Shown here: positions 53,623 to 62,030 of the stretch, one piece after another | Position numbering within the stretch: the first letter of the stretch is position 1 | How the letters are laid out: each line of letters starts with the position of its first letter | From: JBNPEO01 sp050490315 | Lineage (GTDB): Bacteria; Actinomycetota; Actinomycetes; Actinomycetales; Micrococcaceae | Direction of reading: 5' to 3' | Assembly (NCBI RefSeq): GCF_050490315.1 | Contig: NZ_JBNPEO010000006.1 | Coordinates: 1-64,000, forward strand | DNA length: 64,000 bases | Made by a program: the position numbers and the translations under genes | The notes under the pieces: model-generated | What the model saw: the letters and a program-made list of their open reading frames with translations, nothing else | Databases searched by the model: none | What the model was told of the DNA's origin: nothing

Positions 53623-54537
53623 ATGTGTGCAGTTCCTAAGTCTGTGCAGACTGCTGCGTTGCTGATCACGAGTCTAAGTCTTCAGCCGAAAAGTCGCAGA
53701 GTCGACGGAACCCAGGGCAATCACCACTGTGAAAAGTCGTCGCGCAGGGCGCCCAGCGCTGAGCGGAGTCCCTATATTACGTTCGTGTCCATCGATAGCC
53801 TGACAATCGGCTCGACCCCGCCGGATTCGAAGAAATGGCGCCAAGATAAGCTCAAGTACATGACTGAGACGATCACCGTTGGTGGGTTTACTGAGCCAAT
53901 TCACGAGGCCGAGCGCCTCGTCCGGCAATATGTCACCGAGTACGGCAAATGGTCCTATCCGGCTTATGACGGCTACCTCCGGGACGCCCCTACCATGGAA
54001 GTCCTTCAGCAGGACCTACTCGCGATTACTCTGCTAAACGCCGGTCAGCAGGCCATTCCAACCTATTATGGGCTACTGAAGATACTCCCTGAAATCAACC
54101 GGCGCCTCGCCGATCCCAGGCTGAAGGGAACTCTGCAAGAAGCCGATGATGACACACTTGAAGCGATCGCCGACTTGTACGGCATCTTGGACGAGAAACC
54201 GCAGCATCAGGTTCAGCTGACGAAGCTCTCCAAGGTTCTGCACCGAAAACGACCGGACCTTCTCCCCCTGTACGACGAAAATATCCGGCGTTGCTACTTC
54301 GAATTCGGCGATCCTGTCCGCGTTGTGCCGGTGAAACGGCGGAAGGATAGGGACCGAATGCTCGTCTGGCTTCCGGAGGTCCGCAAGGACCTGCAGGAAG
54401 GATCCCAGATTTGGAACGATCTCGCTGCCCTGGCGGCCGATCCGGCGATAAGCCCACTCCGGGCACTGGACATCCTCGGCTGGCGACTCGTGGATAAGGC
54501 TACGCCTCGTAGGAAGCGGGCTCGCCGCGCCTTCTGA
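53623..54537 (+). CDS. hypothetical protein, DUF6308-like
   Basis: The frame is 304 residues from ATG 53623, but the first 70 residues look non-conserved and the true start may be GTG or ATG near 53788-53860 (SIDSLTIGSTPPDSKKWRQD). The core reads LLAITLLNAGQQAIPTYYGL, LKILPEINRRLADPRLKGTL and VLHRKRPDLLPLYDENIRRC, which recalls DUF6308-type proteins of unknown function found near mobile elements; this is recollection, not a search result. The C-terminus is basic (TPRRKRARRAF). A role in the island is unknown. Confidence 0.6.
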   Translation: MCAVPKSVQTAALLITSLSLQPKSRRVDGTQGNHHCEKSSRRAPSAERSPYITFVSIDSLTIGSTPPDSKKWRQDKLKYMTETITVGGFTEPIHEAERLVRQYVTEYGKWSYPAYDGYLRDAPTMEVLQQDLLAITLLNAGQQAIPTYYGLLKILPEINRRLADPRLKGTLQEADDDTLEAIADLYGILDEKPQHQVQLTKLSKVLHRKRPDLLPLYDENIRRCYFEFGDPVRVVPVKRRKDRDRMLVWLPEVRKDLQEGSQIWNDLAALAADPAISPLRALDILGWRLVDKATPRRKRARRAF

Positions 54538-54876
54538 ACGTTCTGGCGTGCAGGGACACAGCGGGCCCAGCTACGAGTAGTGGAACGAGGGGAGACTGGA
54601 GATGCAAAGAATGGCCGAGGGGTCGAAGTTATCGAACCAGATTGCCGACATAGACCGCCAGTGCGACGACGCCGACTATGAGAGGTGGCACCCTGACACC
54701 ACGCGGACCAGCAATAACAGCCGACGCCCCTCTTCCTAGAGGTTGGGGGAATTGGAACGCGTCCCTCGTATATGCCGAAATGTTACTAATGCAATTTGTG
54801 TTGGTTTATGAGGTGGTTCTGTTACCAGCTCTCAGGCGGAAGCATTTTCACGCAACCCCCACGGCATAATCGCCTC
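54538..54876. other. intergenic stretch with a possible small ORF
   Basis: About 340 bases; the only item seen is the possible 45-residue frame at 54602-54739, listed separately. Confidence 0.4.
54602..54739 (+). CDS. possible 45-residue small protein
   Basis: GGGGAGACTGGAG precedes ATG 54602. The product begins MQRMAEGSKLSNQIADIDRQ and ends NNSRRPSS. It is short and polar. Family unknown; only the ribosome site argues for it. Confidence 0.3.
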   Translation: MQRMAEGSKLSNQIADIDRQCDDADYERWHPDTTRTSNNSRRPSS

Positions 54877-55137
54877 ATGGCATCTATCCAGCACCCACGC
54901 ACCGGCCAGCTCTCGAAGGATGAGCGCCAATCACCCTCCGTGAAGCCCGACATGAACCGGGCAGTAAAGCTTGTCCAGATTCTCAAACGCGTTGACATGA
55001 ATGGGATTGATGATCTCGCGCCAATCATAGAGGCGCACGTCGTTGCCATCGACCTCGATCAGCTCGGCAACCCGCCACGACGGGCTCAGGGAGCCGACGC
55101 GAAGACCAGCACGATCTCCACCTCCCGCACTCTGTGA
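54877..55137 (+). CDS. small protein coupled to an EspR-like regulator
   Basis: The 86-residue protein from ATG 54877 begins MASIQHPRTGQLSKDERQSP and has a helical middle (AVKLVQILKRVDMNGIDDLA, then HVVAIDLDQLG). Its stop overlaps the GTG start of the next gene (GTGA), so they form a coupled pair. The arrangement of a small protein and an EspR-like DNA-binding protein recalls plasmid or prophage control modules. The function is unknown. Confidence 0.5.
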   Translation: MASIQHPRTGQLSKDERQSPSVKPDMNRAVKLVQILKRVDMNGIDDLAPIIEAHVVAIDLDQLGNPPRRAQGADAKTSTISTSRTL

Positions 55138-55922
55138 AACGAATGCTCACTGAAGAGGAGAAGGCTCGACGGGCCGAAATACTTGCCCGGAAGATCAATT
55201 TGCTTCTCGACGCCCTAGTGGACGAGGCAGGGCGGCCCTACGACTACCCGGCGATCGAGGCCGCCGCTGAAAAGACCGGCTATTTCATATCCCGCACCCG
55301 CTGGTCGATGCTCAAGAACGGCCAGTTTCAGGTAGTCCCCGACGAGTGCCTCCGCGCCATCGCCACAGTGTTCGGCGTGGACCCGGAGTACCTGCTGTGT
55401 GAGGACGCCAAGCTTCCGGCGAACGTGGAAGTGATGCTTTCGCAAGTGCGGATAAAGAGGCTCTATGAAGTACGCGATTTCGCTACCAAGGCTCTGGGCA
55501 TTCTTGACCCTGAAGGGCTCAGGGCAATAAACAAGATCCTCGACACGGCCTTGCAGCGGAAGATCGACGCCGGGAGATTCTCCGAGCAAGTTGCCGACAT
55601 GAGGCAGCGGGACGAAGGCCCTTCTCATAGGGTGACCAAACTTCCGGTTACACCCCGAAACGTCTCCGTATCGGCAACGAAGCGATTCCTGGACAAGGGT
55701 GATTCCATGGACCGGACGTACGCAACTCCGAAACTAGACGGCCACCGCGTCGCTTTGCGTGGCCGTGTCCTTCCGGAGCAGCACGCCCGTGCCACGACAC
55801 AGGCAGCACGACACGGACTTTCATTGAGCGACTACCTCGCCGCACTGATCGACCGCGACAACGGCTTGCCCACCCGGCTTGATCAGGAACGGGAGGCTCC
55901 TACTCCCAGAGCATCATCGTAA
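55134..55922 (+). CDS. EspR-like helix-turn-helix protein with C-terminal ribbon-helix-helix-like segment
   Basis: In this 262-residue protein residues 15-95 resemble the EspR-type helix-turn-helix: ARKINLLLDALVDEAGRPYD, PAIEAAAEKTGYFISRTRWS, MLKNGQFQVVPDECLRAIAT and VFGVDPEYLL. Residues 205-250 (LPEQHARATTQAARHGLSLS, then DYLAALI) look like a ribbon-helix-helix or plasmid-partition-type DNA-binding module. EspR-family proteins bind DNA as dimers and act as global or local regulators. GTG 55134 overlaps the preceding gene. The tail (APTPRASS) lies just before a frameshifted antitoxin gene on the other strand. Confidence 0.6.
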   Translation: MKRMLTEEEKARRAEILARKINLLLDALVDEAGRPYDYPAIEAAAEKTGYFISRTRWSMLKNGQFQVVPDECLRAIATVFGVDPEYLLCEDAKLPANVEVMLSQVRIKRLYEVRDFATKALGILDPEGLRAINKILDTALQRKIDAGRFSEQVADMRQRDEGPSHRVTKLPVTPRNVSVSATKRFLDKGDSMDRTYATPKLDGHRVALRGRVLPEQHARATTQAARHGLSLSDYLAALIDRDNGLPTRLDQEREAPTPRASS

Positions 55923-56212
55923 AAAGCAAGGCTCGCATCAGCGGGCCTCGCTCTAAGGTCGCCCAGGCGTCGTCGATGCTGGCGCGGCCTCCATCAGCGG
56001 CAGATTGCAGAGCGGACATGAGTCGGTGCGCGTTTGCGTGGGGAGCTCAGCAGGTAGCTTGTTTCCGCCAAGGCGTCGTACTCGTCCTTCGACATCAAGA
56101 CTGCGGATCCGCGCTTGGACACGATCTCGGCGTGGTCAAGGTTGACCCCTACAATGAGACGGCCGAGGTTCCGCCGAGCCTCGCTAGCTGTTACGGCCAT
56201 AAGTACCTCCAT
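55900..56212 (-). pseudogene. Phd/YefM-type antitoxin, frameshifted
   Basis: The frame starting at ATG 56197 or 56212 (MAVTASEARRNLGRLIVGVN) has the Phd/YefM DNA-binding beginning and RGSAVLMSKDEYDALAETSY, a typical middle. After LLSSPR it changes to HVRSAICR and stops at 55994. The -1/+1 shifted frame from about 56020 continues as MSALQSAADGGRASIDDAWA, which matches how such antitoxins end. One indel near 56030 therefore splits the gene. No toxin gene follows on the same strand. It overlaps the end of the EspR-like gene. Confidence 0.6.
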
Positions 56213-56330
56213 ATGGGGCGGCGAAAAGTAGCCGTATTGGACGTCAGCCGTTGTTGTTCGGCGGCTGACTTTTAAGCATTGTTGCGACCAGTTGACCGAT
56301 CATGTCCGGGTCTGTTCCGTAGGGGACGAG

Positions 56331-56486
56331 TCAGAAGCCTGTGCCGTCTGAGTTGCGCTTGCCCGTTAGAAACCTCAGCGCGCCCACAGCCAAATGCAGC
56401 CACTCCTCGCCGGAGGCGGCAATGGTCTGCCCTTCATGAGTAACGGTCAACTCTTCGTTTTCGGTCCATGACATCGAAGTGTTCAT
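56331..56486 (-). CDS. hypothetical small protein of 51 residues
   Basis: From ATG 56486 the frame reads MNTSMSWTENEELTVTHEGQ and continues to FLTGKRNSDGTGF. It is soluble with no membrane helix. Residues ASGEEWLHLAVGALRFLTGK look structured. A ribosome site is weak. Low confidence. Confidence 0.35.
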   Translation of the reverse strand: MNTSMSWTENEELTVTHEGQTIAASGEEWLHLAVGALRFLTGKRNSDGTGF

Positions 56487-56513
56487 GGCCCAACCCCACG
56501 CGAGCGGGTACAT

Positions 56514-56800
56514 TCCGTCCGGGGGTCAGATTCAGGTTCAGCCCGCACACCTCGGCTCAACATTCCAACCGTAAAGAGAACTTGCTGGCACGCAGCCGCC
56601 AGCCGCTGGGACTGTTCCTCAACCAAGGAACTCAGACACTTCCTGCCCCGCCGCGGTTACTCCGCACGCACCGTACCGACGAAGCATCCAATAAGAGCTG
56701 CCTTCCCAACTGCCGTTACCACGTGGCTCAATTGGCCGCCACCCGCGGGCAATAGAGCCGGATGGCCAGCGGGCAACCTTTTGGCCCCCTGACCGAACCT
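56514..56800. other. island-to-catabolic junction, nothing recognised
   Basis: About 290 bases between the small frame and the FGGY kinase stop contain no gene, repeat or tRNA that I can support. Confidence 0.4.
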
Positions 56801-58273
56801 TCAGGGGATGGATTGTTCGCTCGCGAGTTGGTGGGCGATTTCCATGGTGGACGTGTAGAAGTCGCGGTAGAGGTTGTAGAGCCGGTCGTAGCGGTTTCTA
56901 GCTTCCGGATCAGGTTGAACCCGGTGCGCGGGGGGATTCCAAGTGTCGATGTCGGGGCTACCATCGATGCGGGCGGCGAGCAGTGCTGCTCCGTAGCTGG
57001 CTCCGATTGTTGTGGTGGGGATGGTCTGGTCAAGTCCGGTGACATCGGAGACGATCTGGGTCCACAGAGTCCCTTGGGTGCCGCCGCCGACTGCCACTAC
57101 CCGGTCGATTGGCGCGCCCGCGTCTCGCATGACCTCGATATTGTGCCGTACCCCGAAGGCTGTGGCTTCCAGCGCTGCCCGGTATAGGTCTCCGCGGCGG
57201 TGCATTAGGGTGAGGCCCAGGATCGCGCCGCGTGCGTTGGGGTCGCTGATCGGGGTGCGTTCACCGGCGAAGTATGGGAGCATCAACAACCCACGGGCGC
57301 CGATTCCGGATGTCTGGGCTTCCCCTAGCAGGGTGGGAAAGCCGGGGGATCCGAACATTTCTCGCAGCCACGCGGTGATGGCGCCAGAGGCTGCCATCCC
57401 CCCAGCGAGATTGCGAGTGCCTTCGAGGGCTCCAATGGTGCCCCACATTGAAGGGGTGTAGATGGGTTGGGACACTGTGCAGACCAGGAACATGGTTGTG
57501 CCGTACATCAGCATGAGGTCGCCGGGGTTTTGGGCCCCGACGCTGACCGCTTCGGCCCACGCGTCGATGGTTCCCATGATGACCGGGGTGCCTTGGCGGA
57601 TGCCGGGAACGGCCACGTTTACCTTGCCGATCGGGCTGTCGGACCACAGCAGAGGCGGCAATTCCAGGTCCGGGCAGATGCGTTCCGTCCACGGCCGATA
57701 CCAGGACAGGCTTCGTGCGTCAAACAGGGGTGAGCATTGGCTGGCCGAATGAAAGTCCAGAGCGTACTGCCCGGTGAGCCGGTAAGCCAGAAACGAAGCA
57801 GGCATAAACAGGCGCCTTGCGCGCGCGAAGATGTCGGGTTCCTGTTCGCGCACCCATGCAAGCTTCGGTCCCACAGCCTGAGTAGATAGGTGTGATCCGC
57901 CGCGACTCAGGATGGCATCGGCTCCGAGCTCAGCTGTGATTTCTTCAATCTGCTTCGTGGAGCGGGTGTCTACGCCGTAGAGGATAGCTGGGCGTAACGG
58001 CGAACCGTGGGCGTCGGTGAGTAGTACGCAGGGGCCCATACCGCTGACCCCGACCGCGACCACCGTCTCGTCGTGACCAGAGGTCAGTTCTGCAGCGACT
58101 TGGGTGAATTCTTCCCACCAGATTTCGCCTGACATCTCCACATGGCCCGGACGGGGGCGGGACACCTGGTGCTCGCGGATTACAGAACGTACCACCGTTC
58201 CGCCGGGGGTGACGAGTACTCCTTTGCTGCTGGAGGTTCCCACGTCGAAGCCTAAGTACACAGGGTTTCCCAA
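56801..58273 (-). CDS. FGGY-family carbohydrate kinase, xylulokinase-like
   Basis: The 490-residue protein from TTG 58273 (AGGAG five bases upstream) has the N-terminal FGGY phosphate motif (YLGFDVGTSSSKGVLVT), VVAVGVSGMGPCVLLTDAHG, and the C-terminal signature around VVAVGGGTQGTLWTQIVSDV. It phosphorylates a sugar or polyol, probably a ketose or alditol, using ATP. The last gene of the catabolic region, it lies behind a hairpin and has its own start, so it may be transcribed separately from the transporter operon. Substrate unknown. Confidence 0.88.
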   Translation of the reverse strand: MGNPVYLGFDVGTSSSKGVLVTPGGTVVRSVIREHQVSRPRPGHVEMSGEIWWEEFTQVAAELTSGHDETVVAVGVSGMGPCVLLTDAHGSPLRPAILYGVDTRSTKQIEEITAELGADAILSRGGSHLSTQAVGPKLAWVREQEPDIFARARRLFMPASFLAYRLTGQYALDFHSASQCSPLFDARSLSWYRPWTERICPDLELPPLLWSDSPIGKVNVAVPGIRQGTPVIMGTIDAWAEAVSVGAQNPGDLMLMYGTTMFLVCTVSQPIYTPSMWGTIGALEGTRNLAGGMAASGAITAWLREMFGSPGFPTLLGEAQTSGIGARGLLMLPYFAGERTPISDPNARGAILGLTLMHRRGDLYRAALEATAFGVRHNIEVMRDAGAPIDRVVAVGGGTQGTLWTQIVSDVTGLDQTIPTTTIGASYGAALLAARIDGSPDIDTWNPPAHRVQPDPEARNRYDRLYNLYRDFYTSTMEIAHQLASEQSIP

Positions 58274-58397
58274 TTGTTCTCCTGGTTCGGACTGGTCGTT
58301 GCTTTCAAAGCCGCGAGGCACGGACGACGGGGGAAGGACTCGGCACCGGTCGTCGCTGGTTCGCCGGGTAGCGGAGGACTTGATGGCGTAAATAATG

Positions 58398-58434
58398 GGC
58401 GGTAGCGGTAGCCCGTGAGGCTGACGCTACCGCC
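58398..58434 (-). terminator. hairpin between the catabolic operon and the FGGY kinase
   Basis: GGCGGTAGCG (58398-58407) pairs with CGCTACCGCC (58425-58434). It lies 19 bases after the stop of the dehydrogenase gene on the minus strand. It probably ends or attenuates the operon. Confidence 0.65.
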
Positions 58435-58452
58435 GATGTTTTGTTCCCACGG

Positions 58453-59334
58453 TTAGGAGTGGAGGTTGACACCAGCTCGCTGGGCAAGAACGCGGGCCAG
58501 TGCGGATGCGTTCAGGTCGCCCAAACCCTGCTCGAGTGCTTCAGCGAGAATTCCGGCCGCGGCCTCGGTGCCCGGGATTGAGGCGCCGACCTCGGCAGAG
58601 AGCTGCCGGATCAGGCCGGCGTCTTTGTGCATTAACTTAAGCGCGAAGGACGGTGTGAAGTCGTCCTGCCGGATGGCAGCTCCCACCCCGCTGTATATGG
58701 GCGTGCGGAAATCGGTAACGGCAACGACATCGAGCATCTTGTCCAGATCCAGCCCGCTTGCAGCGGCCAGGCTCATGGCTTCGCCAAGGGAGAGCAACTG
58801 GGCCGCAACGAGGAGGTTTCCGACGAGCTTCATCCTGACACCGGATCCGCCCGGGCCCATGTAATGCACACTTTCGCTGATGGCCTCGAGGACCGGCCGG
58901 ACCTCCTCTAACGCTGCCTGATCGCCGCCGACGACTGTCCATAGTCCGCCGTTTGCCGCCTCCGCTTTTGACCCGAAGACGGGGGCGTCGAGGAAACGAA
59001 TTCCTTTTTCTTCGTACGCATGACTTTCCCTGCTCGAAAGTTCCACCGAGATCGTTGACAGGTCAACAACGATGGATTCTTTGCTAACGTTTTCGAGCAC
59101 ACCACCGGGTCCGAGCGCGACCTGTTCGACGGCGGCATCGTCGCTGAGGCAGTACAGGACGACGTCGCTGCCTTTGATTGCGTCGGCGATGGAGGGGGCG
59201 GTTGTCGCGCCGGAGGGGATCGCTTCCGGGCGGGGGGTGCGGTTCCAGACGGTGAGATTATGGCCGGCAGCGGTGATGTTGGCTGCCATTCCGGCGCCCA
59301 TGGTGCCGGTTCCTAGGATGGCGACCCGGGTCAT
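58453..59334 (-). CDS. NAD-dependent 3-hydroxyisobutyrate-dehydrogenase-family enzyme
   Basis: In the 293-residue protein the N-terminal Rossmann motif is VAILGTGTMGAGMAANITAA and the active-site Lys lies in GSGVRMKLVGNLLVAAQLLS. The beta-hydroxyacid dehydrogenase family includes L-threonate dehydrogenase (LtnD) and tartronate semialdehyde reductase. In combination with DhaK and DhaL kinases the likely job is oxidation of a polyol- or sugar-acid-derived intermediate. It overlaps DhaL by four bases. Confidence 0.82.
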   Translation of the reverse strand: MTRVAILGTGTMGAGMAANITAAGHNLTVWNRTPRPEAIPSGATTAPSIADAIKGSDVVLYCLSDDAAVEQVALGPGGVLENVSKESIVVDLSTISVELSSRESHAYEEKGIRFLDAPVFGSKAEAANGGLWTVVGGDQAALEEVRPVLEAISESVHYMGPGGSGVRMKLVGNLLVAAQLLSLGEAMSLAAASGLDLDKMLDVVAVTDFRTPIYSGVGAAIRQDDFTPSFALKLMHKDAGLIRQLSAEVGASIPGTEAAAGILAEALEQGLGDLNASALARVLAQRAGVNLHS

Positions 59335-59948
59335 GCGGTCACGCTCGCTTTGGCCCAGGACTGCAGGAAGCGCCAGAAGGCCGTTGCGCCAGGGTCCTGC
59401 AGGCCGATGCTGCGTTCCTGTAACCAGGCCGCACGCCCTCGTCTGGACTGCAGTGCGCGCGTGTCGACGACTGCCTTTTCCGCAGCTTCGATGGCGGCAT
59501 TAAGTCCGTTTCGGGCATCGTCGGAGTTGGCGAGGGCTTCCGCTGCGGGTGCGATCGCGTCGAGGATCGTTTTGTCACCGACCTCGGTTTTGCCGCGCTG
59601 GGCGATGTTCGCGCCGGCTGCCTTCAGGAAAGTTGCGGCGGCGTGGACGTCTACCGTATCTACGGTTGCCCAAGCCTTGGAGCCTGCCAGCAGGCCTCCG
59701 GCGACGAGGGCGGCCATCGTGGAGGGGTTGGCGTTGGCGAATGCTTTGGCGCAAGTTCGGGCGATGTCTGCTGGGGACGTTCCTTCCGGCAAGTCATCGA
59801 GGGCTTCGATGACTGCATTCGCGCCGAGAGTGATGGTGATGCCGAGGTCGCCGTCGCCTAGTGCCTGGTCCAGGTCTCGTAGTTCGTCCGCATAGGTGGT
59901 CAATTCGGCCAATGAGTTCTGGATGGTGCTGATGAGTTCTGAGTGCAT
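59331..59948 (-). CDS. DhaL-type dihydroxyacetone/tetrulose kinase, ATP-binding subunit
   Basis: The 205-residue protein has the DhaL signature LDQALGDGDLGITITLGANA, in which the Asp residues hold Mg-ATP, plus ARTCAKAFANANPSTMAALV and GDKTILDAIAPAAEAL. DhaL provides the nucleotide-binding half of dihydroxyacetone kinase, and works with DhaK bound to substrate. It is four bases from DhaK and overlaps the dehydrogenase gene. Related proteins phosphorylate erythrulose or similar C4 ketoses in polyol catabolism. Confidence 0.87.
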   Translation of the reverse strand: MHSELISTIQNSLAELTTYADELRDLDQALGDGDLGITITLGANAVIEALDDLPEGTSPADIARTCAKAFANANPSTMAALVAGGLLAGSKAWATVDTVDVHAAATFLKAAGANIAQRGKTEVGDKTILDAIAPAAEALANSDDARNGLNAAIEAAEKAVVDTRALQSRRGRAAWLQERSIGLQDPGATAFWRFLQSWAKASVTA

Positions 59949-59952
59949 GTGA

Positions 59953-60954
59953 TCACGGCTCCAGGAAGAAGGGGGAGGAAGCGGGGGCGTTGAGCAGGCT
60001 GAGCCGTTCGTCGTTCAGCTTCAACAGCGAAATCGATGCTCCGGCCATCTCAAGGCTCGTGGCATATTCGCCGATGTAGTTCTTGGCGATGTGGATGGAT
60101 CGTCCGCTGAGGATCTGGTGTACGCGCCGGTATATGACGTAGAGCTCTTCCAGGGGGGTGGCGCCCATGCCGTTGATGAGTACGGCTAGTCGGTCGCCGG
60201 CGGTCAGGTCGAGGTCCTTGATCAGGGCGTCGACGATTCGGTCGGTGATTTGATCGGCTGTTTCCAAAGGTCCGCGGTGAACGCCGGGTTCGCCGTGAAT
60301 GCCGATCCCGATTTCCATCTCGCCGTCATCGAGGGTGAAGCTGGCTTCTCCTGTGGTCGGCAGGATGGTAGGGGAGAGCCCGATTCCCATGGTGGCCGTG
60401 TTTTCCACGACATCCTCAGCGACACGTGCGACTTTTTCGAGGGTGTCGCCGCGCTCGGCTGCAGCGCCCGCTGCCTTATATGCGAAAACGATGCCGGCAA
60501 CTCCGCGGCGGTCTTCTTTACGTTCTCTGGGTTGGCTTGCAACGTCGTCGCGGCCGAGCACGGTGCGGGTTTCGATGTCTTCGAGTTCGGCGAGGTCGGA
60601 GGCGAGATCGAAGTTGAAGACATCGCCGCCGTAATTGCCGTAGAGATAGAGAACTCCTGCTCCGCCGTCCACGGCTTTGGTGGCCTCAAAGCATTGCTGG
60701 GAACTGGGCGAGCTGAACACGTTCCCAATTGCCACAGCGGAACAGAGACCCCGTCCGACGTATCCCTTGAAGAGCGGCAGGTGTCCGGAGCCTCCACCGG
60801 TAACAATGCCGACTTTGCCCCTGACCGGGGCATCTGCCCGTATCAGGATTCGGGGGTCCTCACCGGGGGTGCGCACTTTATCGGGGTGCGCAAGCAGGAT
60901 CCCTTCGATCATTTCGTTAACGAAGTTCCCTGGCTGATTGATGATCTTCTTCAC
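59953..60954 (-). CDS. DhaK-type dihydroxyacetone/tetrulose kinase, substrate-binding subunit
   Basis: The 333-residue protein has GIVTGGGSGHLPLFKGYVGR (about 49-68) for phosphate binding, LYLYGNYGGDVFNFDLA, and the covalent substrate-binding His at about 220 in MEIGIGIHGEPGVHRG. Paired with DhaL it should phosphorylate a short ketose such as dihydroxyacetone or a tetrulose. No DhaM phosphotransfer gene is present, which implies ATP as donor. The start overlaps the permease stop (60951-60954), within a coupled operon. Confidence 0.88.
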   Translation of the reverse strand: MKKIINQPGNFVNEMIEGILLAHPDKVRTPGEDPRILIRADAPVRGKVGIVTGGGSGHLPLFKGYVGRGLCSAVAIGNVFSSPSSQQCFEATKAVDGGAGVLYLYGNYGGDVFNFDLASDLAELEDIETRTVLGRDDVASQPRERKEDRRGVAGIVFAYKAAGAAAERGDTLEKVARVAEDVVENTATMGIGLSPTILPTTGEASFTLDDGEMEIGIGIHGEPGVHRGPLETADQITDRIVDALIKDLDLTAGDRLAVLINGMGATPLEELYVIYRRVHQILSGRSIHIAKNYIGEYATSLEMAGASISLLKLNDERLSLLNAPASSPFFLEP

Positions 60955-62030
60955 TTCATCGGCTCCTTCTGAGCGGGTAGGATACGGGCGCGGCGGCGAA
61001 AGTGCCGACCCAAGTTGAGTTTGCTGTTTCCGACGACCATCACGGAGATAAGAATCACGCCCTGGGCGATCGCATATGCGTATGACGAAAGGCGAACGGC
61101 GGTGAAACCGCTTGCTACGACTTGAAGGGTCAACGTAGCGAGAACCACGCCCCAGACGGTAGCGAAGCCGCCGTTCGGGTTGGTACCGCCCAGCACGGCG
61201 ATCACGATCACGAGCAGGACGTAGGAGGCGCCGTAGTCGGCCGATGCTGTGGGGTTACGGGCAATGAAGAGCAGTCCCGCGATCCCCCCGAGCGTGCCGG
61301 TGATGAGGTATGTTCTCATCAGCACATGGGAGGGTCGTATGCCCGAGTATTTTGCGGCAACCGGGTTGGCACCGAGGAGCTGGATGCGAAGGCCCAGCGG
61401 AGTGCGGGTAAGCAGGACGCCCATGACGACTGCCATGGCAAGGAACGCCACAAACAACACCGGGACGCCGCTTACGGTGGCGGCGCCTAAGGCGGTAAGG
61501 CCGGACGGTGACCCGTATAGGGTCTTTCCGCCCGTCCAGGCGACTGCGAGGCCGTTGTAGATCTGCATGGTTCCGAGGGTGGCGAGAATTGGGGTAATTC
61601 CTACTTTGGAGACCAGAAAACCGTTGATCGCTCCGCCGGCCGCCCCGACCAGAAGGCCGAGCAGCACCAGCAAGGGAAGCGCGGACTCCCCCTGCTCACC
61701 TAATGCGGTGTAGGCGGTGGAAATGGTGATCGCCGTGAGGTTGGCGACCGAGACGAGTGACAGGTCAATTCCGCCGGTGAGCATCGCGAGCGTCATTGCG
61801 ATGGCGATCACGCCGACTTCGGGGGATGCCAGCGCGAGGTTTTGCAGGTTTGTTCCGCTGGGGAACACAGCCGGCTTCAATGCTGTGAAGATCGCGAATG
61901 AGAGGACCAGTAGGACGAGCATACGGCCCACGCTTGATTCGACGCGTGTGCGTTGCAGGAGTTGGCTCCATCGTGAGTCGACGGTTGCGTTGGCTTCTTG
62001 CAGTGGAGAGCGGGTGTCATTGGTGATCAT
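60951..62030 (-). CDS. ribose-type sugar ABC transporter permease
   Basis: From ATG 62030, overlapping the previous permease stop (62027-62029), the protein has about 359 residues. About eight to ten membrane helices are visible (LLVLLGLLVGAAGGAINGFL, and IAMTLAMLTGGIDLSLVSVA with the conserved GGIDLS). The EAA-like loop is ILATLGTMQIYNGLAVAWTG. It pairs with the adjacent permease to form the transport channel of a BPD_transp_2 importer. A longer frame upstream (to 62153) lies in the previous gene and is not preferred. Imports a sugar or polyol, substrate not evident. Confidence 0.88.
   Translation of the reverse strand: MITNDTRSPLQEANATVDSRWSQLLQRTRVESSVGRMLVLLVLSFAIFTALKPAVFPSGTNLQNLALASPEVGVIAIAMTLAMLTGGIDLSLVSVANLTAITISTAYTALGEQGESALPLLVLLGLLVGAAGGAINGFLVSKVGITPILATLGTMQIYNGLAVAWTGGKTLYGSPSGLTALGAATVSGVPVLFVAFLAMAVVMGVLLTRTPLGLRIQLLGANPVAAKYSGIRPSHVLMRTYLITGTLGGIAGLLFIARNPTASADYGASYVLLVIVIAVLGGTNPNGGFATVWGVVLATLTLQVVASGFTAVRLSSYAYAIAQGVILISVMVVGNSKLNLGRHFRRRARILPAQKEPMK

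Noticed and set aside
40941..56800. Search for a duplicated tRNA-Ala 3' end (attR) within the island
   Set aside because: No second copy of the acceptor/T-arm sequence was seen on either strand, and no integrase gene, so attachment sites are not claimed.
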